DNA from: Planctomycetia bacterium
Lineage (GTDB): Bacteria > Planctomycetota > Phycisphaerae > Phycisphaerales > SM1A02
Direction of reading: 5' to 3'
Assembly: GCA_005798965.1 (NCBI GenBank)
Contig: SYIB01000137.1
Span: 1 to 11,625 of the forward strand
Length of the DNA stretch: 11,625 nucleotides
Below are positions 1 to 6,002 of this stretch, piece by piece. The translations under genes were made by a program, and so were the position numbers. How positions within the stretch are numbered: position 1 is the first letter of the stretch; every line of letters starts with the position of its first letter. The notes beneath the pieces are model-generated. The model searched no databases. It worked only from the letters and a program-made list of their open reading frames with translations, and was not told where the DNA came from.

Positions 1-84
1 CATGCCGAGCACGACGATCGTTCCGATGAGTGTGGTCCCCGCGGCCATGGCGGTCTCGCGGCTGATGGCGGGCCAGCTGGTCAT
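1..84 (-). CDS. PilO-like inner-membrane pilus protein, N-terminal 28 codons only (partial)
   Basis: The reading frame begins with ATG at 84-82 and stays open to the window edge, giving 28 residues that start MTSWPAISRETAM and then become hydrophobic (about residues 13-28, with TLIGTIVVLGM), as expected for a single N-terminal membrane anchor. The start overlaps the pilN stop as ATGA (84-81), and AAGGAG lies 6 nt upstream (96-91, inside the end of pilN). In type IV pilus systems the gene after pilM and pilN is pilO, whose product pairs with PilN through periplasmic coiled coils and ferredoxin-like domains to form the inner-membrane alignment complex. Identity here rests on gene order plus a membrane anchor. 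The defining periplasmic domain is outside the window, so another bitopic pilus protein cannot be excluded. Confidence 0.6.
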   Translation of the reverse strand, partial: MTSWPAISRETAMAAGTTLIGTIVVLGM

Positions 85-731
85 GGCATGCTCCTTGAGA
101 CGATTCGGTCCGCGCCGTCAGGCTGCGCCCACGGATCGACGCGCACGGTGAGGCTGAAGGCTTGCTCGCCCGAGCCGGCCTGCTTGACTTCGTTGCGTCG
201 CACGCTGACGAATGGCGCGCGTGCGCCCAGACGCTGCTCGAGTTCCGAGACGGCGCCGAGGGTCATGCTGTGGCCGGCGAGCGCCACATCGAGCGTCACG
301 GGCTTGGGCTGGCCAGTGGGGACAGGTTGAGCATGCCCACGCGAGGCGGGGGCCTTGGCTTCACTGATGCTGATCTTCATGGCGTCCAGCGACACGCCCC
401 CCGGCAGGAGGTGGCTGATGGTGGCGATCACGTCGCTCGCTTGGGCCGGCAGGGATACGGTCTGCTGGCACGCCACCAGGCGCTTGAGGTGCTCGCGCTC
501 GGCCATGAGCATGGCATGCACGTCATCGATGCTCTGGGCGCTCTCGCGAAGGTCCTGTGCCACGGACACCCGGATCGCCGCGGAGCGGCTCTCGTTGAAG
601 CTGTGCGCGGCAAGGCCGCCGAGCGTGACGGCGAAGGCTGTGGCGGCCAGTGCGACGATGCGTCGGCGTAGGCGGATGCCTGCGTGACGCAGCGCCTCGG
701 GCGGCAGGAGATTGACATGGAACTCGTTCAT
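81..731 (-). CDS. pilN: PilN, type IV pilus inner-membrane alignment protein
   Basis: This is a 216-residue protein. The N-terminus reads MNEFHVNLLPPE: the VNLLP core at residues 6-10 matches the conserved INLLP peptide with which PilN docks into the cytoplasmic cleft of PilM. An Arg-rich turn (RLRRR, 20-24) precedes a single membrane span at about 25-45. A charged helical stretch of about 40 residues follows (likely coiled coil) and then a periplasmic domain with alternating strands, ending in an Asp-Pro-Trp-Ala tail. A longer open frame extends upstream to 800, but ATG at 731 overlaps the pilM stop (ATGA, 731-728), has GGAGGG 4 nt upstream and puts the docking peptide at the N-terminus, so it is preferred. 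The Ala/Pro/Gly-rich linker around residues 130-150 is a small oddity. Family and role are known; partners are inferred from the neighbouring pilM and PilO-like genes. Confidence 0.88.
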   Translation of the reverse strand: MNEFHVNLLPPEALRHAGIRLRRRIVALAATAFAVTLGGLAAHSFNESRSAAIRVSVAQDLRESAQSIDDVHAMLMAEREHLKRLVACQQTVSLPAQASDVIATISHLLPGGVSLDAMKISISEAKAPASRGHAQPVPTGQPKPVTLDVALAGHSMTLGAVSELEQRLGARAPFVSVRRNEVKQAGSGEQAFSLTVRVDPWAQPDGADRIVSRSMP

Positions 732-1744
732 GCGGCCCTCCGTCCGCTGCCACTGGCCTGTCCGTTCAGGGCACTGCCGAGTGCGGCGCTCCAGGTGCAC
801 GGTGCAGCCATCGGATCAAGCACGCCCTGCAGCACGCCGGGCGCGAGCCCCACGGCAAGGGTGTGCACGCTGCACACGCTCGAGAGTGCGGTGGTCAGCG
901 CGGGGTCAGTGGCCGCGGGACCAGTCAGGACCAGCTGCGAAGGCCAGGTACCTCCGAGCTTCCGGTCGACATGCCGGAAGCACTGCAGCGTTTCCTCAGC
1001 GAGGCCGTACCAGCGGAAGACCCGCGCAGTCCCAGGATCCTCGCCCTCGACGGGAATCCACTCGGCTTGTGGGTCGCCGCTTGAGGCTGGCTTCCAGTCG
1101 AAGGCACGGTGGAAGGCGATGCCAGTACCCGACATGATGCTGAGTCCCGCCTTGCCGTCTTCGAGATGAAGCACTGCGAAGCAGCCGCCGGCCGTGGCCA
1201 TCCTCATGCCGCGCCAGGCGGTACGCAGTGCGGCCAGCGGTGCGGCTTCGATGCGGCTCGGCTCGAGTCCGACGCGGGCGACGCAATCGGTCAGGGCCAT
1301 CGCGACTTGCCGTCGAATGCCCACGAGCAGGTGTTCGCAGGCCGCCGCGGCACGGCTTCCTCCGCCCAGGGGCAGGGTGCCCAGGTGGAGTGCATTGCGA
1401 TCGAGGCCAAAGCGGTCGACGGCCTCCCAGATCGCGCCTTGCAGGAGTTCGTCCTTCGCAAGCGACGGCAACTCGGCCGTATCGATCAGCAGCGCCGAGC
1501 AGGGAATCGTGAGGGCGCATCGGCGGCCGGCAAATCCACCAGTCTTCAGCGCATGACGGAGTGCCTGCACGAAGCCCGGCTCGATGGTGATGTCCTCCCC
1601 GGAGGTCGCGAACGGCGAGGCGTCGAACTCGGCGGCCGCATCGATGGACGCGTCCAGCCCGACCTGGCTCAGCTGCACGAGCCGCGTGCGGTCGGTGCCG
1701 AAGTCGATCGCGATCTCGGTGCGTGGTGCAAGTGCCTTGAACAT
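728..1744 (-). CDS. pilM: PilM, actin-like cytoplasmic pilus assembly protein
   Basis: A 338-residue protein of the usual PilM length. The FtsA/actin-type phosphate-1 loop is visible at about residues 11-25 (IAIDFGTDRTRLVQL). A later GLEPSRIEAAPLAALRTAW segment corresponds to the family helix after the second subdomain, and LVLTGPAATDPAL near the C-terminus matches the adenosine-binding LsGG(G)-type turn. PilM forms a cytoplasmic ring under the inner membrane, binding PilN's N-terminal peptide and linking it to the ATPases. The phosphate-2 region reads HLEDGKAGLSIM, lacking the usual D-x-G-x-x-T/S pattern, so nucleotide binding may be altered. The start at 1744 is preferred over an upstream in-frame ATG at 1807 because GGAGGG sits 6 nt upstream (1756-1751) and the family N-terminus begins there; the longer form would also run into a strong hairpin. 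It is translationally coupled to pilN. Confidence 0.9.
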   Translation of the reverse strand: MFKALAPRTEIAIDFGTDRTRLVQLSQVGLDASIDAAAEFDASPFATSGEDITIEPGFVQALRHALKTGGFAGRRCALTIPCSALLIDTAELPSLAKDELLQGAIWEAVDRFGLDRNALHLGTLPLGGGSRAAAACEHLLVGIRRQVAMALTDCVARVGLEPSRIEAAPLAALRTAWRGMRMATAGGCFAVLHLEDGKAGLSIMSGTGIAFHRAFDWKPASSGDPQAEWIPVEGEDPGTARVFRWYGLAEETLQCFRHVDRKLGGTWPSQLVLTGPAATDPALTTALSSVCSVHTLAVGLAPGVLQGVLDPMAAPCTWSAALGSALNGQASGSGRRAA

Positions 1745-1750
1745 GGTCTG

Positions 1751-1756
1751 CCCTCC
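1751..1756 (-). promoter_or_regulatory. Ribosome binding site of pilM
   Basis: GGAGGG on the minus strand, 6 nt before ATG 1744-1742. It decides the pilM start against the in-frame ATG at 1807, which lies inside the hairpin at 1781-1814. Confidence 0.75.
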
Positions 1757-1780
1757 AGTTTCACTCGGTCCCTTCGTACT

Positions 1781-1814
1781 GCGCGCCGCGCACGGTTGCC
1801 CGTGCACGGCGCGC
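1781..1814 (-). promoter_or_regulatory. Intercistronic RNA hairpin between major pilin and pilM
   Basis: An inverted repeat with 15-nt arms, 1781-1795 and 1800-1814, separated by a 4-nt loop (1796-1799). Fourteen positions pair as Watson-Crick. The one exception (1789/1806) is C-A when read as plus-strand RNA but G-U when read as minus-strand RNA, so the stem is continuous only in the direction pilin to pilM. No U-tract follows on the minus strand, so it is not a standard intrinsic terminator. Its place just after the pilin stop suggests a 3' stabiliser of pilin mRNA, a processing point or a partial attenuator that keeps pilin expression above pilMNO; this role is inferred. Confidence 0.72.
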
Positions 1815-1841
1815 CACGTCTTCAGGTTCCAGCCGACAGGA

Positions 1842-2249
1842 TCACTCAGGGGCGATCGTCTTGGTGGTGGGGTCGTAGTACCACGTGGAGTTGTTGGTCA
1901 GCTGGTTGGTGATGTCATCACCCTCGCAGTAGCCGGCGGTGACCAGCTTGTCGAGCTCGGTGGTGGTGATCGCACCGGCCGACGAGGGCAGGGAGATCGA
2001 GGCGCCACCGGGCTGGAACTGGTTGAAGCGGGTGACCATCGTGAGGATCTGAGAGCCGCGGGCCTCGGCAGCCTCGGTCTTCGCGTCATCCAAGGCGCTG
2101 GTCACGCTCGGCACCACCAGGGCCGCGAGCACACCCAGGATCACGACCACAATGAGGATCTCGATCAGGGTGAAGGCGCGCTTGCCGCCGCGCTTGCCAT
2201 TGGTCCAGGTGCCGTTGTTGCCGTTGGTCGTTGCGTATTGAGTCGTCAT
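1842..2249 (-). CDS. Major type IV pilin / GspG-like pseudopilin precursor
   Basis: A 135-residue prepilin that forms the pilus or pseudopilus shaft. The class III signal is clear: Lys-Arg-Ala before FTLIEILIVVVILGVLAALV, with Glu at mature position 5 and a hydrophobic helix of about 20 residues. Cleavage after Ala25 leaves about 110 residues. The mature body has one Cys (GYCEGDD) and ends in a short aromatic stretch (WYYDPTTKTI). The pre-sequence is 25 residues, rich in Asn, Thr and Gly, much longer than the 6-8 residues of the other prepilins here, and no internal start codon exists that would shorten it. AGGAGGG sits 7 nt upstream (2263-2257), a near-ideal site that fits a highly made subunit. 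It is first in the leftward unit and followed by a hairpin before pilM. Major pilin status is inferred from small size, position and strong ribosome binding site. Confidence 0.9.
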   Translation of the reverse strand: MTTQYATTNGNNGTWTNGKRGGKRAFTLIEILIVVVILGVLAALVVPSVTSALDDAKTEAAEARGSQILTMVTRFNQFQPGGASISLPSSAGAITTTELDKLVTAGYCEGDDITNQLTNNSTWYYDPTTKTIAPE

Positions 2250-2256
2250 GGGAAAG

Positions 2257-2263
2257 CCCTCCT
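2257..2263 (-). promoter_or_regulatory. Strong ribosome binding site of the major pilin
   Basis: AGGAGGG on the minus strand, 7 nt before ATG 2249-2247. It is the best Shine-Dalgarno match in the window and confirms that the unusually long pilin leader peptide is really translated. Confidence 0.8.
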
Positions 2264-2285
2264 AAAGGCTGGAAACCGTCCGTTC

Positions 2286-2328
2286 GCGGCTGTTTGCCAG
2301 GGACGGTCCCTGCGTTGCCAACAGCCGC
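2286..2328 (-). promoter_or_regulatory. Two-tier hairpin in the presumed 5' leader of the major pilin
   Basis: The outer arms GCGGCTGTT (2286-2294) and AACAGCCGC (2320-2328) are perfect 9-nt complements. Inside them CAGGGA (2298-2303) and TCCCTG (2307-2312) form a 6-bp stem with a 3-nt loop, separated from the outer stem by a 3 by 7 nt internal loop. It ends 36 nt before the pilin ATG, leaving the ribosome binding site free. No U-tract is present on either strand. It could protect the 5' end of a long-lived pilin mRNA or be a regulatory fold; if transcription starts downstream of it, it would instead be a DNA site. I recognise no known riboswitch class. Confidence 0.55.
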
Positions 2329-2477
2329 CGGGATGAACGTCGGATGCACGGAGGAGCGACTCAAGTGATCGATCAGATTTTTTCGTTCATCTCTGTACTA
2401 CGGCGTCCTTGCGGTGGTTCAGCCAGATTGGATCCTTTCCATGAATCACCATGCCGTTCCGTCCGACCACATCCTCC

Positions 2478-2942
2478 ATGAACACTGCGCGCGCCGCCTT
2501 CACGCTGGTGGAATGCCTGGTGGCCTTGGTCATCGTGGCCATGGCAGCCGCTGCGGCATCGACGGCGATCGGCTCGGGCATTGCCGCCCAGGAAGATGCC
2601 CTGCGCATCACGCTTGCAGCGGCCTGCGCGGAGAGCCGCATGACCGAGGCGCTGACGACGGAGTACGGAACGGCTCCCAACCTTGCGGGGCATGAACTAC
2701 CTGGCGCCTTGGTGGCCTCTGACGGCACGGCCATGCCCGGCCTGATGTCGGAGATGGGACGTCGGACGACGGTGGCTGCCGAGCCGCAGGCGATTCCCGG
2801 CTTCGCCGGATTGGTCCTCACCGGCTGGCAGATCACGATCACGGTCTACGACCTCAATGAGGATGGCGGAGAGCGCGAGCTGGCTGTGCTGCGACGGTTC
2901 CGCCCCGAGACGTGGGAGGAGACGCAGGGGGATGCGCCATGA
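2478..2942 (+). CDS. Minor prepilin, GspI/PilV-like
   Basis: A 154-residue prepilin. The leader MNTARAA precedes FTLVECLVALVIVAM, with Glu at mature position 5 and a hydrophobic helix running to about residue 30. The body (about 120 residues) has a strand-forming end (LTGWQITITVYDLNEDGG, then ELAVLRRFRPE) that fits GspI/PilV pseudopilins, which nucleate the tip complex with GspJ and GspK. The following two genes are GspJ/PilW-like and GspK/PilX-like, matching the usual V-W-X or I-J-K order. An in-frame ATG at 2451 would add nine residues; neither start has a good Shine-Dalgarno, and 2478 is preferred because it gives a normal 7-residue leader. It overlaps the next gene by ATGA. A Cys directly after Glu5 (FTLVEC) is unusual. 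Confidence 0.85.
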   Translation: MNTARAAFTLVECLVALVIVAMAAAAASTAIGSGIAAQEDALRITLAAACAESRMTEALTTEYGTAPNLAGHELPGALVASDGTAMPGLMSEMGRRTTVAAEPQAIPGFAGLVLTGWQITITVYDLNEDGGERELAVLRRFRPETWEETQGDAP

Positions 2943-3667
2943 AGCGACCCCGCGCCTTCACGCTGCTTGAGCTGATGGTGGCCACGGTCACGGTGACGAT
3001 GGTCGCCGGAGCCGTGGCTGGTTTTCTCGGCACGTTCCACCGCGCCCTGCGCCTGCAGGATGTACGCGCCGCGGCCATCGTCCGCACGGCGGCAGTGCAG
3101 GCCCACGTTTCACGACTGATGCTGGAAAGCCGGATGCTGCTCGAGCAGGATCAGCAGCGCACGCTGCTTTGGCTGCCGTCGGAAATGCTCGAGGATTCCG
3201 GGGCCGGCGCCGAGTCGGCATTCGACCTCGTCAACCTGACGGCGGATGAGCTTCATTGGCTGCTGTTCGAACAGGAACCCGACGGCAGCTGGTCGCTCAA
3301 GGAAGCAGTGGTCAATGCCGCGACCATCCCGGCTGGCCAGGGCGACCGCTACTTCACGGTGGATGCCGACTACTGGAACGGTGTGTTTGAGGATCTCCGC
3401 GCGGCTGGGCAGCTGACCATCTTCCCGATCGCCGAGGGACTGGCGCCCATGGCGCGTGACGGCGTCGTGGCAGCCGCACCGCGGTTCACCTACGGCAACG
3501 CAAGCATCTGTACCAACCGTGTTCTGGGCATCGAGTTCGCGTTCATGCGCGAGCGGCTCGACGACGCCGGAGATCCCACCGGGGAGGAAGAGCTCAGGCT
3601 CGATGTCCGCCTTGATGAGCACATGCCGTTTCCCGACATCCATCCAATCTGTGGAGGTGGATCATGA
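2939..3667 (+). CDS. Minor prepilin, GspJ/PilW-like
   Basis: A 242-residue prepilin. The leader MKRPRA precedes FTLLELMVATVTVTMVAG, with Glu at mature position 5 and a hydrophobic segment to about residue 30. It is the second and larger of the paired minor pilins, as GspJ/PilW proteins are. The middle part is acidic and aromatic (ADELHWLLFEQEPDGSW), and two Cys (SICTNR and HPICGG) lie in the C-terminal third and may bond. The ATG at 2939 overlaps the preceding stop (ATGA, 2939-2942) and has AGGGGGA 6 nt upstream, so it is preferred over an in-frame ATG at 2912. Assignment as PilW/GspJ is by position, size and N-terminus; the globular domain itself is not one I recognise residue by residue. 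Confidence 0.83.
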   Translation: MKRPRAFTLLELMVATVTVTMVAGAVAGFLGTFHRALRLQDVRAAAIVRTAAVQAHVSRLMLESRMLLEQDQQRTLLWLPSEMLEDSGAGAESAFDLVNLTADELHWLLFEQEPDGSWSLKEAVVNAATIPAGQGDRYFTVDADYWNGVFEDLRAAGQLTIFPIAEGLAPMARDGVVAAAPRFTYGNASICTNRVLGIEFAFMRERLDDAGDPTGEEELRLDVRLDEHMPFPDIHPICGGGS

Positions 3668-5412
3668 TGAAGCACTCCAAGCGTCCGCGCCGCCGAGGAG
3701 CGGCCCTCGTGATGGCACTCTTCGCCCTCGGCGTGGCGGCGACAGCCGGCACGGCGTTCGTGAAGACCCGATCCGGTTCAGTCGAGATCGGCTCCAGCAT
3801 GGCGCAGGCCGCACAGAGCCGGCTCGCTGCGGCCGAGGGTCTTGCCCTGTCCCGCGAGATGCTGGCGCGGATCTTCCAGGAACCCGACGCGTCCCTCGCT
3901 GCCCAGTGGCGGGCCGCACTGAGCGATGGCGTACTCCTGCAGAACTACACCATGAGCAATGGTGCGGTGCTCAACGTCACGATCTCCGACGTGGCCACTG
4001 GCGCCGCTCCCGGCGCGGTGACGACCGAGTTCGAGGCCGGCATCACCGTGACCATCGGCGGGACGAGTTACGGGATGACCGCCCAACTCTCGCTGCAGAG
4101 CCTGGTCAAAGGCCAGTACGCGATCTTCGCCAACAAGCTCATGACCATGGAGGGCGACAACTTCATCGGTCGCTGGGAGCGCGCACCGACGAGCGAGCAG
4201 GAGCTGCCGATCAACATCGGCACGCAGGCTGAGCGAGGTTGGTTCGGGATGGAGGGCGTCGAGCTTGGCGAGGCCGCCTACTTCGAGGGAGCACCGGTCG
4301 ATGTGCCCGGGACGCAGGCGTCCATGGCCACGGCGATCGCAAGCCAGTCCGCGGCGGTCAAGCGCGCCGCACGGGCTGGGGTGGCGCACCTGGAGTACGG
4401 CACGTCAGACATGCTCTTCCGGTTCAATGGCGGCAACCCGCTGGTCGCCGCCAACTGGCAAGCGCTCCCGAACTCCTACGAGTACGACATCGGCGCGTAC
4501 CTGCACCACCCGTACGGCGCGGAAAGCGTGACGGTCTCGGGCGGCAGTGCGGATGAAGTGGATCTGGTCCGCATGACGCAGGGCCAGAGCGCACGACCGA
4601 TCCAGCCGCCGGCCGAACCGACCTTCGCTGGCGGCACGACCATCACGGGCAACAAGACCTACAGCGCCACCACGGTCACCCTCAACCCGACCCGCATCAA
4701 GTGCAACGAGTTCTTCGGGATCCCCATCGGTGGCGGCGACATGAACATCGTGAACGGCAGCACCGTCACGATGAACAGCGGCGTCTACCGAGTGGACGAC
4801 AAGCTCAAGCTCGAGAACAGCAAGCTCATCATCAACGGCAACGTCAAGATCGTGATGAAGGCCCGCATGTGGTTCGACCTTGATGCGCGAAGCTTCACCT
4901 GCACCAACAGCACGATCGAGCTCAAGGAGAACTCTCAGTTGCTGTTCTTCGTGGCCTATGACATGACCATGGCCAACTCGTGGGTCGGCAAGGACTGGAC
5001 CTGCGCGAGCGAACCCAACGCGGCGAAGAAGCAGGGCGACCCCCACAAGAAGGCATGGATGGGGCAGTGGCAGGCGAACGCCTGCAGCGACCATGCGCCA
5101 GCCGAGCCCCAGTACATGGAGCCATGGCGTGTGCGCATCTATCCCGATCCGGCATTCCTGAGCTCGGTTTTCCTCTGGGACTTCAACAACTGCTCGGTGA
5201 TCGGCTCGGTCTTCATGCCGACGAACCCTGTGTGGCTGCGCGGAAGCACGGAGATCTACGGTCGTCTTTGCGCCAACCATGTGATCATGCGCAACTCGGC
5301 GAGCTTCTTCTACGACCATGCCCTGGACGACATCACGGGACTGACCGAGGGTGCGCCGCCGCCCCGCGGCGGGTCCCAGTCGATCCCCACACGCATCCGC
5401 GTCGACTTCTGA
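3664..5412 (+). CDS. Large PilX/GspK-like minor pilin with beta-solenoid-like C-terminal domain
   Basis: A 582-residue protein, two to three times the size of ordinary PilX (about 170-200) or GspK (about 300). The N-terminus RRRGAALVMALFALGVAAT is the PilX_N/GspK type: Gly before the cleavage point, no Phe-Thr-Leu and Met instead of Glu at mature position 5, typical of the tip subunit. Residues about 335-430 are rich in Asn, Thr and Val in short repeating rungs (NIVNGSTVTMNSGVYRVDD, then KLKLENSKLIINGNVKIVM), suggesting a parallel beta-helix. A final region (SVFLWDFNNCSVIGSVFMP to FFYDHALDDI, about 497-557) resembles the C-terminal domain (DUF7305-type, from memory) of large PilX-like proteins. 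Six or more Cys in the C-terminal half may form disulfides. Probable role: pilus tip priming and possibly adhesion (inferred). GGAGGT precedes both ATG 3664 and ATG 3667; the second has the better spacing (8 nt). Confidence 0.83.
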   Translation: MMKHSKRPRRRGAALVMALFALGVAATAGTAFVKTRSGSVEIGSSMAQAAQSRLAAAEGLALSREMLARIFQEPDASLAAQWRAALSDGVLLQNYTMSNGAVLNVTISDVATGAAPGAVTTEFEAGITVTIGGTSYGMTAQLSLQSLVKGQYAIFANKLMTMEGDNFIGRWERAPTSEQELPINIGTQAERGWFGMEGVELGEAAYFEGAPVDVPGTQASMATAIASQSAAVKRAARAGVAHLEYGTSDMLFRFNGGNPLVAANWQALPNSYEYDIGAYLHHPYGAESVTVSGGSADEVDLVRMTQGQSARPIQPPAEPTFAGGTTITGNKTYSATTVTLNPTRIKCNEFFGIPIGGGDMNIVNGSTVTMNSGVYRVDDKLKLENSKLIINGNVKIVMKARMWFDLDARSFTCTNSTIELKENSQLLFFVAYDMTMANSWVGKDWTCASEPNAAKKQGDPHKKAWMGQWQANACSDHAPAEPQYMEPWRVRIYPDPAFLSSVFLWDFNNCSVIGSVFMPTNPVWLRGSTEIYGRLCANHVIMRNSASFFYDHALDDITGLTEGAPPPRGGSQSIPTRIRVDF

Positions 5413-5424
5413 ATGGAGCCCATC

Positions 5425-5907
5425 ATGCGCCATCGCATCCAACGTGCATTCAGCCTCGTGGAACTCTCGATCGTCCTCGTCATCGTCAGCAGCTTGGCGG
5501 CGGTGGCGATCCCGGCCATGCTCGATTCGGCGCACGGGCGGCTGATCGCGGCCCGGGAGCGCTTGGTCGCCGATGTCATGGCGGCACAGGCGTGGAGCCT
5601 GGCCAATCCCACAGAACCTGCCGCGCTGACGATTGGAACCCAGGGCTACACCTTGGCCCGGGGCGGTGAGGATCTGGTCGTTTCCTTCGGTCCGGGCGGG
5701 TTCGAGGAAGCCATGAATGTGCGCCTCGCCATCGCGGGAGCGGCCTCTGGCGTGCTGAACTTCAATCATTATGGGGCCTTGGCCGTCGCTGTCGACACTG
5801 CGGCTCCCATCATCGAGCTGTCCATCCCAGGGGCGTCGGACAGGTTGGAACTGGAGATCGCTCCCACCACCGGAGGCGTGACGGAGCGTTGGTACACCAG
5901 CCCTTGA
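5425..5907 (+). CDS. Minor prepilin, GspH/FimT-like
   Basis: A 160-residue prepilin. The leader MRHRIQRA precedes FSLVELSIVLVIVSSLAAVA with Glu at mature position 5. After the helix comes the GspH/FimT pattern: a long amphipathic helix (AARERLVADVMAAQAWSLAN) leading into a strand-rich body with FGPGGFEEAMNVRLAIAG and a NFNHYGAL turn similar to the F-x-x-x-G region of GspH. GspH/FimT proteins are the first or second minor subunits under the tip. An in-frame ATG at 5413 directly abuts the previous stop, but ATG 5425 has GGAG 6 nt upstream and gives a normal 8-residue leader. It lies last among the prepilin genes instead of first as in hspH-I-J-K or fimT-pilV-W-X orders. Confidence 0.85.
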   Translation: MRHRIQRAFSLVELSIVLVIVSSLAAVAIPAMLDSAHGRLIAARERLVADVMAAQAWSLANPTEPAALTIGTQGYTLARGGEDLVVSFGPGGFEEAMNVRLAIAGAASGVLNFNHYGALAVAVDTAAPIIELSIPGASDRLELEIAPTTGGVTERWYTSP

Positions 5908-5953
5908 ACACGCCAATTCTCACCGTAGTTCGCGCGATTGCCGATGCAGCCGA

Positions 5954-5973
5954 AGTGCCGGAGTCCCGGCACT
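5954..5973 (+). promoter_or_regulatory. Hairpin in the gap between the last prepilin and pilQ
   Basis: AGTGCCGG (5954-5961) and CCGGCACT (5966-5973) are perfect 8-nt complements around a 4-nt loop. It lies in the 95-base gap between the GspH-like stop and the pilQ start, the only real gap inside the rightward unit, and has no U-tract after it. It may be an mRNA processing or stability element, or a weak attenuator between prepilin and secretin genes (inferred). Confidence 0.55.
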
Positions 5974-6002
5974 GCCCGCAGGATGTGGGCAGGGAAAGGC
6001 CC

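Larger units (their letters stand above)
2250..2477. other. Divergent intergenic region between the two pilus operons
   Basis: About 230 bases with no supported gene. It must hold the promoters of both the leftward pilin-pilMNO unit and the rightward prepilin-pilQ unit. What can be seen is the two-tier hairpin at 2286-2328, a perfect 10-bp palindrome TGATCGATCA at 2366-2375 that could be an operator, and a T6 run at 2378-2383. I could not assign a convincing -35/-10 pair or a sigma-54 type GG...GC element on either strand. Confidence 0.6.

Noticed and set aside
728..1807. Longer PilM starting at ATG 1807
   Set aside because: The extra 21 residues have no family match, the upstream ATG lies inside the 1781-1814 hairpin and has no clear ribosome binding site, whereas ATG 1744 has GGAGGG at 6 nt.
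2250..2340. Possible c-di-GMP-I (GEMM) riboswitch upstream of the pilin
   Set aside because: On the minus strand fragments such as CGCAGGG and GGCAAAC recall GEMM, and such switches do control pilins, but the conserved two-helix arrangement with tetraloop and receptor is not present. Only a nested hairpin is supported.
4405..5916. 503-codon open frame on the minus strand opposite the PilX-like and GspH-like genes
   Set aside because: The plus strand encodes recognisable pilin-family N-termini with coupled starts. The antisense translation is Arg/His/Asp-rich with no domain I recognise, typical of an antisense shadow in GC-rich DNA.
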